From contig NZ_BCXD01000033.1 in assembly GCF_001894925.1 (NCBI RefSeq), forward strand, positions 1-40,568: a DNA stretch of 40,568 nucleotides. Direction: 5' to 3'. The position numbers and the translations under genes are program-made. Within the stretch, counting starts at the first letter, position 1. Every line of letters starts with the position of its first letter. This DNA comes from Rhodococcus rhodnii NBRC 100604 (GTDB lineage: Bacteria; Actinomycetota; Actinomycetes; Mycobacteriales; Mycobacteriaceae). The notes below the pieces were generated by a model, which had not been told where the DNA came from, did no database searches, and worked only from the letters and a program-made list of their open reading frames with translations. This document shows positions 16,446-28,491 of the stretch, one piece after another.

Positions 16446-17291
16446 ATGACCGACAACCAGGCGACGGCCGACCAGCAGTGGCAGGCGTTCACCGTCGAAC
16501 GCGCCGACGGTGTGGCACGCGTGACGCTCACCGGCCCCGGCAAGGGCAATGCCATGGGCCCCGACTTCTGGGACGAGCTCCCGCGGGTGTTCGCCGAGCT
16601 CGACGCCGATCCCGAGGTGCGTGCGGTGGTCCTGGCCGGTTCGGGACGCAACTTCTCCTACGGCCTCGACCTGCCCGCGATGAGCGGCGGCTTCGGTCCC
16701 GTGCTCGCCGACAAGGCGCAGGCCGGGCCGCGCACCGATTTCCATGCGCTCATCAAGCGCATGCAGTCGGGCGTCAACGCCGTCGCGGACTGCAGCAAGC
16801 CCGTCGTCGCCGCGATCCAGGGCTGGTGCATCGGCGGCGGCGTCGACCTGATCTCCGCCGCGGACGTGCGCTACGCGAGTGCCGACGCGAAGTTCTCGAT
16901 CCGTGAGGTGAAGGTCGCGATCGTCGCCGACATGGGCAGCTTCGCGCGGCTCCCCGCGATCATCGGCGACGGTCACCTGCGGGAGCTCGCACTCACCGGC
17001 AAGGACATCGACGCCGCCCGCGCCGAGAAGATCGGCCTCGTGAACGACGTGTTCGAGGACGCGGACGCCGTCCTCGCCGCGGCGCACGAGACGGCGACGC
17101 AGATCGCGCAGAACCCGCCGCTCGTCGTCCAGGGCATCAAGGACGTGCTCGATCACTCGCGCTCGGCCGCCGTGAACGACAGCCTGCGCTACGTCGCCGC
17201 GTGGAACTCGGCCTTCCTCCCGTCGGAGGATCTCACCGAGGCGATCACCGCGGTCTTCCAGAAGCGTCCCCCGGAGTTCAAGGGCCGCTGA
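16446..17291 (+). CDS. Crotonase-family protein, dienoyl-CoA isomerase-like (EchA21-like)
   Basis: A 281-residue crotonase fold. The oxyanion-hole segments are GSGRNFSYGLDLPA and QGWCIGGGVDLISAADVRYA. The active-site region reads REVKVAIVADMGSFARLP, with an Asp in the position used by delta3,5-delta2,4-dienoyl-CoA isomerases (A-D-x-G) rather than the Glu of enoyl-CoA hydratases. It would therefore more likely shift double bonds in unsaturated fatty acyl-CoAs than hydrate them. The closest relative I recall is mycobacterial EchA21. It is monocistronic, ending in a bidirectional hairpin shared with lexA. Confidence 0.85.
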   Translation: MTDNQATADQQWQAFTVERADGVARVTLTGPGKGNAMGPDFWDELPRVFAELDADPEVRAVVLAGSGRNFSYGLDLPAMSGGFGPVLADKAQAGPRTDFHALIKRMQSGVNAVADCSKPVVAAIQGWCIGGGVDLISAADVRYASADAKFSIREVKVAIVADMGSFARLPAIIGDGHLRELALTGKDIDAARAEKIGLVNDVFEDADAVLAAAHETATQIAQNPPLVVQGIKDVLDHSRSAAVNDSLRYVAAWNSAFLPSEDLTEAITAVFQKRPPEFKGR

Positions 17292-17295
17292 CGCC

Positions 17296-17324
17296 ACGTC
17301 GGCCACGTGAGCCGCGGCCGACGT
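17296..17324. terminator. Bidirectional hairpin between crotonase and lexA
   Basis: A 9-bp perfect stem (17296-17304 with 17316-17324) and 11-nt loop lie between two convergent stop codons, so it can serve both genes. Its last base is the first base of the lexA stop. Confidence 0.65.
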
Positions 17325-17986
17325 CAGATCCGCCGCATCACCGACACGACCTTGCCGAGCACCACGGCCTCGTCGCCGTCGATGACGTCGTAGGCGGGGT
17401 TACGGGGTTCGAGGTACACGTGGCCGCCTCGCCGGCGCAGCACCTTCACGGTCGCCTCGCCGTCGATCATGGCGGCCACGATCTCGCCGGAATGAGCCTC
17501 GTGCTGACGCCGCACCACGACGGTGTCGCCGTCGCAGATCGCCGCGTCGACCATCGAATCGCCGCGAACCCGCAGCGCGAAGACGGTGCCGGAGCCGACG
17601 AGTTCACGTGGCAACGAGAGCATCTCGTCCGCGTGCTCCTCGGCGAGGATCGGTGCGCCGGCGGCGATGTCGCCGACGACCGGAACCGTCACCGTGTTCG
17701 CCGCCGCACGCCCCGGCGCCGCGCCGGCGAGGAACGGCCGGACGTCGAGCTGTCGCGTCATCGCAGTGCCACGGCGCAGAAATCCCTTGTCCTCGAGCAT
17801 CTTCAGATGCTTCGACACGGACGACGTCGAGCGCAGGCCCACGGCGTCGGCGATCTCGCGCGTGCTGGGCGGGCAGCCCCGCGAGTCCGCCCAGTCGCGG
17901 ATCGTCACCAGGATCCGCTGCTGGCGGGGCGGCAGGGTGGAGGCGTCGAGGCCACCGAACATGTCGAGATCGTCGTCACCGGTCAC
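17324..17986 (-). CDS. lexA: LexA-type repressor (SOS regulator or paralogue)
   Basis: A 220-residue LexA-fold protein. The winged HTH (about 15-75) contains TREIADAVGLRSTSSVSKHL. The self-cleavage Ala-Gly is in VGDIAAGAPILAEE, the catalytic serine in VRGDSMVDAAICDGDTVVVR and the lysine in GEATVKVL. The GTG at 17986 is chosen because a TACGAT -10 ends 7 nt upstream. An ATG three codons earlier overlaps that box. I find no GAAC-N4-GTTC SOS box in the promoter, which is unusual for lexA. The HTH is also less similar than expected to standard actinobacterial LexA (S-V-S-K-H where S-V-A-H-Q is usual). It may be a second LexA. Confidence 0.82.
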   Translation of the reverse strand: MTGDDDLDMFGGLDASTLPPRQQRILVTIRDWADSRGCPPSTREIADAVGLRSTSSVSKHLKMLEDKGFLRRGTAMTRQLDVRPFLAGAAPGRAAANTVTVPVVGDIAAGAPILAEEHADEMLSLPRELVGSGTVFALRVRGDSMVDAAICDGDTVVVRRQHEAHSGEIVAAMIDGEATVKVLRRRGGHVYLEPRNPAYDVIDGDEAVVLGKVVSVMRRI

Positions 17987-17994
17987 GCGGCGCA

Positions 17995-18000
17995 TCGTAT
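17995..18000 (-). promoter_or_regulatory. -10 box of the lexA gene (leaderless)
   Basis: TACGAT on the minus strand, then 7 nt, then GTG at 17986. Confidence 0.5.
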
Positions 18001-18043
18001 CGGGGTCGGCCGACCGCACCTGACGGCCCGGAACCCCCGAACA

Positions 18044-18083
18044 CGGCGACGGCCTCCGATCATGTGATCGAAGGCCGTCGCCG
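18044..18083 (-). terminator. Terminator of ppa
   Basis: A 12-bp outer stem (18044-18055 with 18072-18083) holds an inner GATCA/TGATC stem (18058-18062 with 18065-18069). It begins 12 bases after the ppa stop codon on the minus strand. Confidence 0.8.
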
Positions 18084-18095
18084 AAGCAGGTGGTG

Positions 18096-18590
18096 TCAGT
18101 CGCCCTCGACCGACGTCTCGTGACGCGCGACCGCCTCGGAGATGGTGCGCTCGGCATCGGCGCGGCCGACCCAGTCGGAGCCGTCGACGTGCTTGTTCGG
18201 CTCGAGGTCCTTGTAGTGGACGAAGAAGTGCTCGATCGCGTCCAGGTCGAACTTCGAGACGTCGCCGATGTCCTGCACCGAATCCCAGCGCGGATCGCCC
18301 GCGGGAACGCACAGCACCTTGTCGTCGCCGCCGGCCTCGTCGGTCATCTTGAACATGCCGACCGGGCGTGCCTCGACGATGACGCCGGGGAAGACCGACT
18401 CGGGGAGGAGCACCATCGCGTCCAGCGGATCGCCGTCCTCGCCGAGGGTGCCCTCGATGTAGCCGTAGTCGGCGGGGTAGCCGAACGCCGTGTACAGGTA
18501 GCGGTCGAGCTTGACGCGGCCGGTCACGTGATCGACCTCGTACTTGTTCCGCTGACCCTTCGGGATCTCGATGGTGACCTCGAACTCCAC
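18096..18590 (-). CDS. ppa: Inorganic pyrophosphatase
   Basis: A 164-residue family I soluble pyrophosphatase that hydrolyses PPi to phosphate with Mg2+ and drives biosynthetic reactions. Conserved blocks are [14 protein letters not shown], the active site [25 protein letters not shown] with its D-x-D-P-x-D metal site, and [13 protein letters not shown]. Length is normal for actinobacteria. The GTG is chosen because GAGGAAAC lies just upstream and the conserved sequence begins at this codon. The -10 TATCCT (minus strand, 18636-18641) sits in the gap to the divergent dacB gene. Confidence 0.96.
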   Translation of the reverse strand: MEFEVTIEIPKGQRNKYEVDHVTGRVKLDRYLYTAFGYPADYGYIEGTLGEDGDPLDAMVLLPESVFPGVIVEARPVGMFKMTDEAGGDDKVLCVPAGDPRWDSVQDIGDVSKFDLDAIEHFFVHYKDLEPNKHVDGSDWVGRADAERTISEAVARHETSVEGD

Positions 18591-18727
18591 GTCGTTTCCT
18601 CGCTCCGTGCTGCAGGGGGTGATGATTCGACAGAAGGATATCCGTTCGCCGCTAGTGTTGTGGTCACCCGGTGCGGCGCAGCCGCCGACCAATGGGTGCG
18701 CAGGTAGTCGGGGAAGGGTGGGCGAAC

Positions 18728-20125
18728 GTGTCGGGCGAGTCGGGCAAGAAGAGCGGCAACCTGGCCGCGCGGCGGCATCGTTCGACAGTGATCGGCCTCT
18801 CGGCCGCCGTCGTCATCGTCCTGGTGTGCGCGGTCGTGGCGGCGGTCATCGTCGTGCGATCCGGCCCCGGCGACCCGATCGTCGCGGCTCCGCCCGCGGC
18901 CGTGACGGCGGACCCGGGTGTGCAGCCGGTGCCCGAGGACACCGCGCCGCCGTCGCGTGAGGCGCTCGCCGCCGCTCTCGCCCCCGTGGTCGCGAACCCC
19001 GCGCTCGGGACGCTGACCGGCGTCGTGAGCGATGCCGAGACCGGCGAGATCCTCTGGAGCCAGGGCGAATCGCAGCCGATGATTCCCGCGTCGACGACCA
19101 AACTGCTCACCGCCGCCGCGGCGCTGCTCACCCTCGAACTCGACTCCCGCGTCGAGACGACCGTGGTCGCCGGTGCGGAGCCCGGGTCGATCGTCCTCGT
19201 CGGTACGGGTGATCCCACCATCACGTCGCTCCCACCGGACCGGGACGGCTACTACCCCGGTGCGGCGCACCTGACGGACGTGGTCGAGCAGATCCGCGCG
19301 TCCGGCACGGAGGTGACGTCGGTCGCCGTGGACACCAGCCGCTACACCGGATCGCCGATGGCGCAGGGCTGGCTGCCGGAGGACGTCGGCGCCGGGTTCA
19401 TCACACCGACCGAACCGGTCATGATCGACGGCGGCCGCGCCGACCCCGCCGTCGACGCCTCGCCACGCAGCCCGGCACCGGCGCTCGACGCCGCGAAGGC
19501 CCTGGCGAGCGCCCTCGGCGTCCCGCCCGAGTCGGTGGGGACCGGGACCGCTCCCGACGGTGCCCAGGTGCTCGCGACGGTGCAGTCCGCGCCGTTGCGC
19601 GACCGGCTGCTGCAGATGATGGAACACTCGGACAACGTGCTCGCAGAGTCCATCGGACGGGAGGTCGCGATGCACACGGGACGACCCGCGTCGTTCGACG
19701 GCGCCACCGACGCCGTGCTGGGCGCGCTCGCCGATGCCGGCCTCGACACCGGCGGTGCCGTTCTCCACGACACGAGCGGGCTCTCCGTCGACAACCGGCT
19801 CTCGGCCGGGCTGCTCGACGCCGTGCTCACCGAGGCCGTGGGCGACGACCTGCCCGCATTGCGCCCGATGCTCGACTACCTGCCCGTCGCGGGTGCCACG
19901 GGCAGCCTCTCGGAGCGGTACGCGACCGACGGCCGCGTCGGAGCCGGGTGGGTGCGCGCCAAGACGGGCACGCTGTCGGAGGCGAGCGGGCTCGCCGGCT
20001 ACGTCGTCGACAGCAGCACACGCGTCCTCGCGTTCGCGCTGATGTCGAACGGCACCTCGCCCGACGTGAGCAGGCCCGCACTCGACGCCGTCGCGGCGAC
20101 ACTGCGCACGTGTGGCTGCGAGTAG
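18728..20125 (+). CDS. dacB: D-alanyl-D-alanine carboxypeptidase/endopeptidase (PBP4, family S13)
   Basis: A 465-residue class C penicillin-binding protein. It has a signal anchor at about residues 20-43 and a flexible Pro/Ala linker. The three serine-peptidase motifs are S-x-x-K in [11 protein letters not shown]-x-N in EHSDNVLAE and K-T-G in [12 protein letters not shown]. It trims or opens peptidoglycan peptides outside the membrane. The start is uncertain. GTG 18728 follows GGGAAGGG by 9 nt and gives a normal anchor. GTG 18671 in the same frame would add 19 residues. It neighbours ppa, divergently, as in mycobacteria. Confidence 0.92.
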   Translation: MSGESGKKSGNLAARRHRSTVIGLSAAVVIVLVCAVVAAVIVVRSGPGDPIVAAPPAAVTADPGVQPVPEDTAPPSREALAAALAPVVANPALGTLTGVVSDAETGEILWSQGESQPMIPASTTKLLTAAAALLTLELDSRVETTVVAGAEPGSIVLVGTGDPTITSLPPDRDGYYPGAAHLTDVVEQIRASGTEVTSVAVDTSRYTGSPMAQGWLPEDVGAGFITPTEPVMIDGGRADPAVDASPRSPAPALDAAKALASALGVPPESVGTGTAPDGAQVLATVQSAPLRDRLLQMMEHSDNVLAESIGREVAMHTGRPASFDGATDAVLGALADAGLDTGGAVLHDTSGLSVDNRLSAGLLDAVLTEAVGDDLPALRPMLDYLPVAGATGSLSERYATDGRVGAGWVRAKTGTLSEASGLAGYVVDSSTRVLAFALMSNGTSPDVSRPALDAVAATLRTCGCE

Positions 20126-20149
20126 CGGCACGAAGGAGGCGGACAGCGC

Positions 20150-21223
20150 ATGACCGAAGGCGCCGAAACGGCGATCGACAGCGCCACGCGTGGCGAGAAC
20201 GCCCTGGCGGGCGCCGTCGACTGGGGGCTCGCGGACCGTGTCGGGCGACGGCTCGCCCGGCCGGGACCTGCGATGTCGCAGTACACGCGCGACGCCGTGC
20301 ACCGCGAACTCGCGACGGCGGCCGAACGCGCCGAAGGCCCCGTCCGCGACGTGACCGCACTCGCCGACGACCGCCCAGTCCCTGCCGCGCGCGTGCTCGA
20401 GCGCGCGGACTGGATCGGAGAGGCGACGCAGTCGATGTCCCGGCTCACGGGCGGCGGCGACACGTCCGGCCTGGTCGCGGGCAAGCCCGCGGGCCTGCAG
20501 ATGGGTGCCGCACTCGCGTATCTGTCCTCGGCGATACTCGGCCAGTACGACCCGTTCTCGGGTGACGACGGCACGCTGCTGCTCATCGCGCCGAACGTCG
20601 TCTCCGTCGAGCGTGCGTTGCGGGTGCGGCCGAGCGACTTCCGGATGTGGGTGTGCCTGCACGAGGTGACCCACCGGGTGCAGTTCTCGTCCGCACCGTG
20701 GCTCGCCGGCTACATGCAGGAGAGCGTCGACCTCCTCGCGGGCGAGGACGAGGAGTCGATCACGGACGCCGCGTCGCGGATCGTGACGGCGGTGCGCTCC
20801 AGGGGCGAGACGAGCGAGGAAGGGGCGCCCGGCGGCGTCCTGGGGGTGCTGCGTGCTACGCAGCCACCCGCGCAGCGCGCTGCGCTCGATCGCCTGCTCG
20901 TCCTCGGCACTCTTCTGGAAGGGCACGCCGATCACGTCATGGACGCCGTCGGCCCGGCCGTCGTCCCCACCGTCGCGACGATCCGCGGTGCGTTCGATCG
21001 CCGCCGCGCCCGCCGCGGCGACCCGCTCCAGCGCCTCGTGCGCGCCCTGCTCGGCCTCGACGCGAAGATGGCGCAGTACGTGCGCGGCAAGGCCTTCGTC
21101 GACGCCGTCGTCGGCAGGGTCGGGATGGCCGAGTTCAACACGATCTGGACCGACGCCGACACGCTGCCGACTCTCGCCGAGATCGAGCGGCCCGAGGCGT
21201 GGATCGCCCGCGTGCTCGCGTGA
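20150..21223 (+). CDS. Zinc-dependent metalloprotease of the actinobacterial Rv3626c type
   Basis: A 357-residue protein. The zinc motif HEVTH lies in VCLHEVTHRVQF, with a downstream candidate third ligand in the EGHADHVMDAVG segment. Earlier regions ending in LVAGKPAGLQMGAALAYLS are characteristic of this family, often annotated as a zinc-dependent metalloprotease or putative hydrolase. GGAGG (20133-20137) precedes the ATG. Its stop overlaps the tilS start (GTGA), a conserved neighbourhood. Substrate is unknown to me. No signal peptide is seen, so it is probably cytoplasmic. Confidence 0.85.
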   Translation: MTEGAETAIDSATRGENALAGAVDWGLADRVGRRLARPGPAMSQYTRDAVHRELATAAERAEGPVRDVTALADDRPVPAARVLERADWIGEATQSMSRLTGGGDTSGLVAGKPAGLQMGAALAYLSSAILGQYDPFSGDDGTLLLIAPNVVSVERALRVRPSDFRMWVCLHEVTHRVQFSSAPWLAGYMQESVDLLAGEDEESITDAASRIVTAVRSRGETSEEGAPGGVLGVLRATQPPAQRAALDRLLVLGTLLEGHADHVMDAVGPAVVPTVATIRGAFDRRRARRGDPLQRLVRALLGLDAKMAQYVRGKAFVDAVVGRVGMAEFNTIWTDADTLPTLAEIERPEAWIARVLA

Positions 21224-22212
21224 CGGTCTCGCGCGGGCCGCTACCCGAGACCGCCGCGATCCTCGAGCTCCGGCGCGCCGTACGGGGGTGGCTCGCGGAG
21301 CGAGGTGCGGACGAGGTGGCCGTCGCGCTGTCGGGTGGTGCCGACTCGCTCGCCCTGTGTGTGGCGGCCGTCGCGGAGGCCGGCGCGGTGCGCGCGATCG
21401 TCGTCGATCACCGGCTGCAGCCGGGCTCGGACGAGGTCGCCGAGGCCGCGGCCGGCGCCGCACGCACGCTCGGCGTCGCGGACGCCGTGGTCGTGGCCGT
21501 CGACGCGCGCAGCGGCACCGGCGGTCCCGAGGCGGCGGCGCGCGCGGCGCGGTATCGCGCGCTCGACGAACACCGCGGCAACGCCCCGGTCCTGCTCGCG
21601 CACACCCTCGACGACCAGGCCGAGACGATGCTGCTCGGACTCGCGCGCGGCTCCGGCGGCCGGTCGATCCAGGGGATGCGCGCGTGGGACGCGCCGTGGG
21701 GCAGGCCGCTGCTCGGCGTCCGGCGCGCGACGACTCGCGCGGCGTGCACCGATCTCGGACTGTCCCCGCACGAGGACCCTCACAACAGCGATCCCGCGTT
21801 CACGCGCGTCCGGGTCCGGCGCGACGTGCTGCCGGTGCTCGAGGCCGCGCTCGGGACGCACGTCCCGATCGCACTCGCGAGGACGGCGGCCCAACTCCAG
21901 GACGACGGCGATGCACTCGACGCCGTCGCGGCCGCGACGGCCGACCGGGTGCTCGGGCACGAGGACCTCGACGCCACCCTGCTGGCGCCCGAGCCCGCGG
22001 CGATACGCCGCCGCGTCCTGCGGACGTGGCTCGTGCGCGAAGGCGCGACGGCGCCCACCGACACCCAGCTGCGGGCGGTCGACGCCCTCGTCGCCGACTG
22101 GCGCGGGCAGGGCCCCGTCGCCGTCGGCGGTGGCCGCCCGGACGCGAGGTTGGTCGTGATCCGCCGCCGTGGGAAGCTGATGATCGGACAGGACGACCGA
22201 CGAAGGGTTTGA
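21220..22212 (+). CDS. tilS: tRNA(Ile)-lysidine synthase
   Basis: A 330-residue N-type ATP pyrophosphatase. The PP-loop SGGADSLAL comes early, followed by [13 protein letters not shown]. The [19 protein letters not shown] block and the RP-L-L-GVRR linker precede a short C-terminal substrate domain. It converts the wobble cytidine of the AUA-reading tRNA(Ile) to lysidine, an essential modification. The GTG start overlaps the stop of the metalloprotease gene (GTGA), and the P-loop position fits family norms. Only 4 bases separate it from the hpt start. Confidence 0.93.
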   Translation: MTVSRGPLPETAAILELRRAVRGWLAERGADEVAVALSGGADSLALCVAAVAEAGAVRAIVVDHRLQPGSDEVAEAAAGAARTLGVADAVVVAVDARSGTGGPEAAARAARYRALDEHRGNAPVLLAHTLDDQAETMLLGLARGSGGRSIQGMRAWDAPWGRPLLGVRRATTRAACTDLGLSPHEDPHNSDPAFTRVRVRRDVLPVLEAALGTHVPIALARTAAQLQDDGDALDAVAAATADRVLGHEDLDATLLAPEPAAIRRRVLRTWLVREGATAPTDTQLRAVDALVADWRGQGPVAVGGGRPDARLVVIRRRGKLMIGQDDRRRV

Positions 22213-22216
22213 CGGC

Positions 22217-22771
22217 GTGTACGAGGCCGACATCGCATCCGTGCTCATCTCGGAAGACGACATCCGTCGCCGAACCTCGGAGCTGGCGGAGGAGGTCGCC
22301 GCACGCTATCCCGAGGGCGGCCCCGACGGAGACCTGCTGCTGATCGGCGTCCTCAAGGGCGCGATCTTCTTCATGACGGACTTCGCGCGGGCACTGCCCA
22401 TTCCGGCGCAGATGGAGTTCATGGCCGTCAGCTCGTACGGCTCGTCCACGTCGTCGTCGGGAGTCGTGCGGATCCTCAAGGACCTCGACAAGGACATCGA
22501 GGGCCGTCACGTCCTCATCGTCGAGGACATCATCGACTCGGGCCTGACCCTGTCGTGGCTCATCCGCAACCTCGAGACCCGCAACCCGGCGTCGCTCGAC
22601 GTCGTGACGCTGCTGCGCAAGCCCGAGGCGACGAAGGTCGAGATCGACGTCGAGTACATCGGCTTCGACATTCCCAACGAGTTCGTCGTCGGTTACGGCC
22701 TCGACTACGCCGAGCGCTATCGCGACCTGCCGTACATCGGCACGCTCGATCCGTCCGTCTACGGCGGCTGA
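22217..22771 (+). CDS. hpt: Hypoxanthine phosphoribosyltransferase
   Basis: A 184-residue type I phosphoribosyltransferase that salvages hypoxanthine/guanine to IMP/GMP. The PRPP-binding loop is [14 protein letters not shown]. The early [12 protein letters not shown] and the C-terminal purine-contact [20 protein letters not shown] are typical. The GTG start has GAAGGG about 10 nt upstream. The tilS-hpt-ftsH arrangement is widespread in bacteria; here one small gene intervenes before ftsH. Confidence 0.95.
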   Translation: MYEADIASVLISEDDIRRRTSELAEEVAARYPEGGPDGDLLLIGVLKGAIFFMTDFARALPIPAQMEFMAVSSYGSSTSSSGVVRILKDLDKDIEGRHVLIVEDIIDSGLTLSWLIRNLETRNPASLDVVTLLRKPEATKVEIDVEYIGFDIPNEFVVGYGLDYAERYRDLPYIGTLDPSVYGG

Positions 22772-22798
22772 TCGCCCGCGGGGCGGGGCCGGCTCCAC

Positions 22799-22804
22799 TA
22801 CCGT
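22799..22804 (+). promoter_or_regulatory. -10 box of the VOC gene (leaderless)
   Basis: TACCGT, then 6 nt, then ATG at 22811. Confidence 0.5.
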
Positions 22805-22810
22805 GAGTTG

Positions 22811-23224
22811 ATGCTGATCCTCGGATCGATCGTGCTCGGCGCCGCTGACGTTCCGCGCGCGACCCGGTTCTGGTGCGACGCGCTCGGGCTCGAGCCCACC
22901 GAGCCGCTCTCCGGCAACGAGTTCACCGGCCTGCGGGACGCGGACGGCAGAACCGTCCTGTCGATCCAGCACAGCGACACGGAGCCGGAGCCGGAACCGC
23001 GCCTGCACCTCGACCTCTTCGCACGCGACAGCGCTGATCAGGCCGCCGAGGTCGAGCGCCTCGTCGGGATCGGTGCGCATCGCGTCGACTGGCCCCGCTA
23101 TCCGGCCGACGCGGATTTCGTCGTCCTCGCCGACACCGAGGGAAACCTGTTCTGCGTCGTCGACGACGCGCGTGCGTCCGAGCCGTTCCGTTTGTTCCGT
23201 GAGCGGGATGCGGAAAAGGGCTGA
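22811..23224 (+). CDS. VOC (glyoxalase/bleomycin-resistance fold) family protein
   Basis: A 137-residue protein with the two beta-alpha-beta-beta-beta repeats of the vicinal oxygen chelate fold. It opens with IVLGAADVPRATRFWCDALG and ends with FVVLADTEGNLFCVVDD. The late Glu in the D-T-E-G-N-x-F-C motif is a common metal ligand or structural residue. Substrate cannot be predicted in this diverse family. The ATG is at leaderless spacing from its -10 box, so it is probably expressed separately from hpt. Confidence 0.85.
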   Translation: MLILGSIVLGAADVPRATRFWCDALGLEPTEPLSGNEFTGLRDADGRTVLSIQHSDTEPEPEPRLHLDLFARDSADQAAEVERLVGIGAHRVDWPRYPADADFVVLADTEGNLFCVVDDARASEPFRLFRERDAEKG

Positions 23225-23373
23225 CCTGGGCGCCGGAGGGCGGCGGCCGACGGGGTGAGCCGTCACACGTGTGAGCGAGGGAACCAGCGGCCCCGGCTCG
23301 TGCGTTGACCACGTGACGCAGTGGGGTCCGGTGGCGACCTCGCGGCGGCCGGAGCCGCGTTTCACGCATCGCG

Positions 23374-23379
23374 GTAACC
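23374..23379 (+). promoter_or_regulatory. Candidate -10 box for ftsH
   Basis: TAACCT lies in the 275-base gap before ftsH and would give a 5' leader of about 115 nt. I found no riboswitch or clear hairpin in that leader. The only purine-rich stretch (GAAAGGA, 23471-23477) is 22 nt from the ATG, too far for a normal ribosome site. Confidence 0.4.
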
Positions 23380-23499
23380 TGGATTGTCCGATTGTCGCGG
23401 CGCCGTCGCGGTCGTCGGCCGAACCGAACGCGCACGGCCACCCGCCACCGGCACCCACGAACGAACTCGCGAAAGGACCGGCCACCTCGGTCGACCTGT

Positions 23500-25959
<2,460 letters not shown>

Positions 25960-25998
25960 CGGTGCGACCGGCGTGTGATGGGCGACAGGGCCGATCAC

Positions 25999-26004
25999 TA
26001 GGCT
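25999..26004 (+). promoter_or_regulatory. Candidate -10 box of the folate operon
   Basis: TAGGCT in the 133-base gap between ftsH and folE would give a leader of about 80 nt. I see no recognisable riboswitch in it. Confidence 0.4.
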
Positions 26005-26092
26005 GTACAACCGTCCCGGGCCGCGTACCGCGTCGGGTGGCACGTGGCAGCGTCCGGCGGCGTGTGCAGCGAGAAACACGAGGAGTATCGGG

Positions 26093-26728
26093 TTGTCGGT
26101 AGGCGATATGAGCGACCCCGCGGCGTTCGCAGACGCCGTCGCGATCGCGACGGGCCGTACGTTCGATCAGGCACGGGCCGAGGCCGCGGTACGCGAACTG
26201 CTGCTCGCCGTCGGCGAGGATCCCGATCGTCCCGGCCTGCGCGACACTCCGGCGCGCGTCGCCCGGTCGTACCGAGAGATCTTCTCGGGCCTCTACACCG
26301 ACCCCGGCGACGTGCTCGGGACGACGTTCGACGAAGAGCATCGCGAGCTCATCGTCGTCCGCGACATCCCGATGTACTCGACGTGCGAGCACCATCTCGT
26401 GTCGTTCCACGGCGTCGCCCACGTCGGGTACATCCCGGGCCGTGAGGGCAGGGTGACCGGCCTGTCGAAGCTCGCGCGCGTCGTCGATCTGTACGCCAAG
26501 CGCCCGCAGGTCCAGGAGCGGCTGACGAGTCAGGTCGCCGATGCCCTCGTCCGCAAGCTCGAACCGACCGGCGTCATCGTCGTGATCGAGGCGGAGCATC
26601 TCTGCATGGCGATGCGCGGCATCCGCAAGCCGGGTGCCCGCACCACGACGTCCGCGGTTCGTGGTTCGCTGCAATCGAATTCGGCGTCGCGAGCCGAGGC
26701 ACTCGACCTCATTCTCCGGGCACGATGA
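26093..26728 (+). CDS. folE: GTP cyclohydrolase I
   Basis: A 211-residue enzyme converting GTP to dihydroneopterin triphosphate, the first step of folate synthesis. Zinc and active-site residues are visible in [22 protein letters not shown] and in [11 protein letters not shown]. The [14 protein letters not shown] helix is also typical. I chose the TTG at 26093 because GAGGAG (26079-26084) is 8 nt away. The ATG at 26108 has only a weak AGG close by and would shorten the protein by five residues. The stop overlaps the folP ATG (ATGA). Confidence 0.95.
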   Translation: MSVGDMSDPAAFADAVAIATGRTFDQARAEAAVRELLLAVGEDPDRPGLRDTPARVARSYREIFSGLYTDPGDVLGTTFDEEHRELIVVRDIPMYSTCEHHLVSFHGVAHVGYIPGREGRVTGLSKLARVVDLYAKRPQVQERLTSQVADALVRKLEPTGVIVVIEAEHLCMAMRGIRKPGARTTTSAVRGSLQSNSASRAEALDLILRAR

Positions 26729-27597
26729 CCGCCCCCGTCCCGATCCCCACGCCCGGCCGGACCCTCGTGATGGGCATTCTCAACGTCACGAGCGATTCGT
26801 TCTCCGACGGCGGCCGGTATCTGGACCGCGACGCCGCACTCGCGCACGGCCTCGCGCTGCGCGACGCCGGTGTGGACATCGTCGACGTCGGCGGCGAGTC
26901 GACGAGGCCCGGCGCCGATCGCGTCGATCCCGCAGTCGAGGCCGAACGTGTCGCGCCGACGATCCGCGATCTGGTGGCGGAGGGGATCTGCGTCAGCGTC
27001 GACACGATGCGGGCGTCGGTCGCGCAGGCCGCCCTCGAGGCCGGCGCGACGATCGTCAACGACGTCTCCGGTGGCCGTGCGGACACCGACATGGTGCGGG
27101 TCGTCGCCGACGCCCGCGCACCGTGGATCCTCATGCACTGGCGGTCGGCCGCCGATCACATCCATCGCGGTACCGCCGAGCACTACGACGACGTCGTCGC
27201 CGACGTGTCGAACGAACTGCTCGCGCAGGTCGACCTCGCGACGGCGGGGGGCGTCGACCCGGCGTCGATCATCCTCGACCCCGGCCTCGGGTTCGCGAAG
27301 AACGCCCAGCACAACTGGGAGCTGCTCGCCGCGCTCCCGCACTTCGTCGATCTCGGCTTCCCCGTCCTCATCGGCGCGTCGCGTAAGCGGTTCCTCGGCA
27401 GCCTGCTCGGCGGCGAGACCCCGCCGCCGCCCACCGATCGCGACGTCGCGACGGCTTCGGTGTCCGCGCTCGCCGCGGCGAAGGGGGCGTGGGGCGTGCG
27501 CGTCCACAACGCCCCTGCGACGCTCGACGCGATCGCCGTCGCGCACGCGTGGCGCGACGCGGAGACCCGACGCGGAGCCCGCGATGTCGACACCTGA
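26725..27597 (+). CDS. folP: Dihydropteroate synthase
   Basis: A 290-residue TIM-barrel enzyme joining hydroxymethyl-dihydropterin pyrophosphate and p-aminobenzoate, the sulfonamide target. Signature blocks are [47 protein letters not shown] and the late [10 protein letters not shown]. The start overlaps the folE stop and the end overlaps folB by 14 bases. It is one member of a tightly coupled E-P-B-K folate operon. Confidence 0.95.
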   Translation: MTAPVPIPTPGRTLVMGILNVTSDSFSDGGRYLDRDAALAHGLALRDAGVDIVDVGGESTRPGADRVDPAVEAERVAPTIRDLVAEGICVSVDTMRASVAQAALEAGATIVNDVSGGRADTDMVRVVADARAPWILMHWRSAADHIHRGTAEHYDDVVADVSNELLAQVDLATAGGVDPASIILDPGLGFAKNAQHNWELLAALPHFVDLGFPVLIGASRKRFLGSLLGGETPPPPTDRDVATASVSALAAAKGAWGVRVHNAPATLDAIAVAHAWRDAETRRGARDVDT

Positions 27598-27973
27598 CCG
27601 CATCGACTCCGGCGACCGCATCGAGCTGCGTGGCCTGACGGTCCGCGGCCGTCACGGGGTGTTCGACTTCGAGAAGCGCGACGGCCAGGATTTCGTCGTC
27701 GACCTCGTCGTTCGGCTCGACCTCGCGCCTGCTGCGGCATCGGATGCGCTCACCGACACCGTCCACTACGGCGAACTCGCGGACGTCGCGGCGACCATAG
27801 TCGCCGGACCGCCGCACGACCTGATCGAGACGGTCGCGGGCCGGATCGCCGACGCCGTCCTCGCCTACGACGCGCGCATCACCGCAGTCGAGGTGACGGT
27901 GCACAAGCCGTCCGCGCCGATCCCACTGACCTTCGCGGACGTCGCGGTCGTCGTGGTTCGAGAACGCTCGTGA
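27584..27973 (+). CDS. folB: Dihydroneopterin aldolase
   Basis: A 129-residue small octameric aldolase that converts dihydroneopterin to the hydroxymethyl-pterin used by FolK. Conserved are [20 protein letters not shown] at the N-terminus with the pterin-binding part, [22 protein letters not shown] and the C-terminal [11 protein letters not shown], whose Lys is catalytic in the family. The ATG lies inside the end of folP. Its stop forms a GTGA overlap with folK. Confidence 0.95.
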   Translation: MSTPDRIDSGDRIELRGLTVRGRHGVFDFEKRDGQDFVVDLVVRLDLAPAAASDALTDTVHYGELADVAATIVAGPPHDLIETVAGRIADAVLAYDARITAVEVTVHKPSAPIPLTFADVAVVVVRERS

Positions 27974-28491
27974 CTCGCGCCGTCCTGTCGATCGGCTCGA
28001 ACATCGGTGACGCCGCCGCGCATCTGCAGTCGGCCGTCGACGGGCTCGCCCCGCACGTCGTTGCCGTGTCGCACGTGTACCGCACGGCGCCGTGGGGTGG
28101 CGTCGAGCAGGCCGACTTCCTCAACGCCGTTCTCGTCGTCGACGACGACGCGGCGTCGTGCCGCGACTGGCTCACGCGTGCGCAGGCACTCGAGGCCGCA
28201 GCGGATCGGGTACGCGACGTGCGGTGGGGGCCGCGGACGCTCGACGTCGACGTCGTCAGCTGCACCGACGGCGATCGGGACGTGATCAGTGCCGATCCGG
28301 AACTGACGTTGCCGCATCCGCGGGCGCACGAGCGCGCGTTCGTGCTGCTGCCGTGGCTCGACGTCGAGCCGGACGCCGTACTCGCCGTCGACGGCCGTGA
28401 GGTTCCGATCGCCCGGCTCGCCGCCGAGGTACCCGACAGGGACGGCGTCGTCCGTGCCGACCGGGAACTCGCGTGGGGGGAGCGACGATGA
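27970..28491 (+). CDS. folK: 2-amino-4-hydroxy-6-hydroxymethyldihydropteridine diphosphokinase
   Basis: A 173-residue HPPK enzyme transferring pyrophosphate from ATP to hydroxymethyl-dihydropterin. Motifs are [13 protein letters not shown], the [17 protein letters not shown] loop and the [13 protein letters not shown] segment with the two Mg-binding Asp residues, then [16 protein letters not shown]. The GTG overlaps the folB stop. It completes the folate set in this operon. Confidence 0.95.
   Translation: MTRAVLSIGSNIGDAAAHLQSAVDGLAPHVVAVSHVYRTAPWGGVEQADFLNAVLVVDDDAASCRDWLTRAQALEAAADRVRDVRWGPRTLDVDVVSCTDGDRDVISADPELTLPHPRAHERAFVLLPWLDVEPDAVLAVDGREVPIARLAAEVPDRDGVVRADRELAWGERR

Noticed and set aside
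18030-18043. Possible SOS box upstream of lexA (GAAC-CCCC-GAAC)
   Set aside because: It is a direct repeat, not the inverted GAAC-N4-GTTC that LexA binds.
18524-21463. 979-residue open frame on the minus strand across ppa, dacB and the metalloprotease gene
   Set aside because: It is Arg/His/Gly-rich shadow sequence caused by high GC, opposite genes with clear motifs, and no domain is visible.
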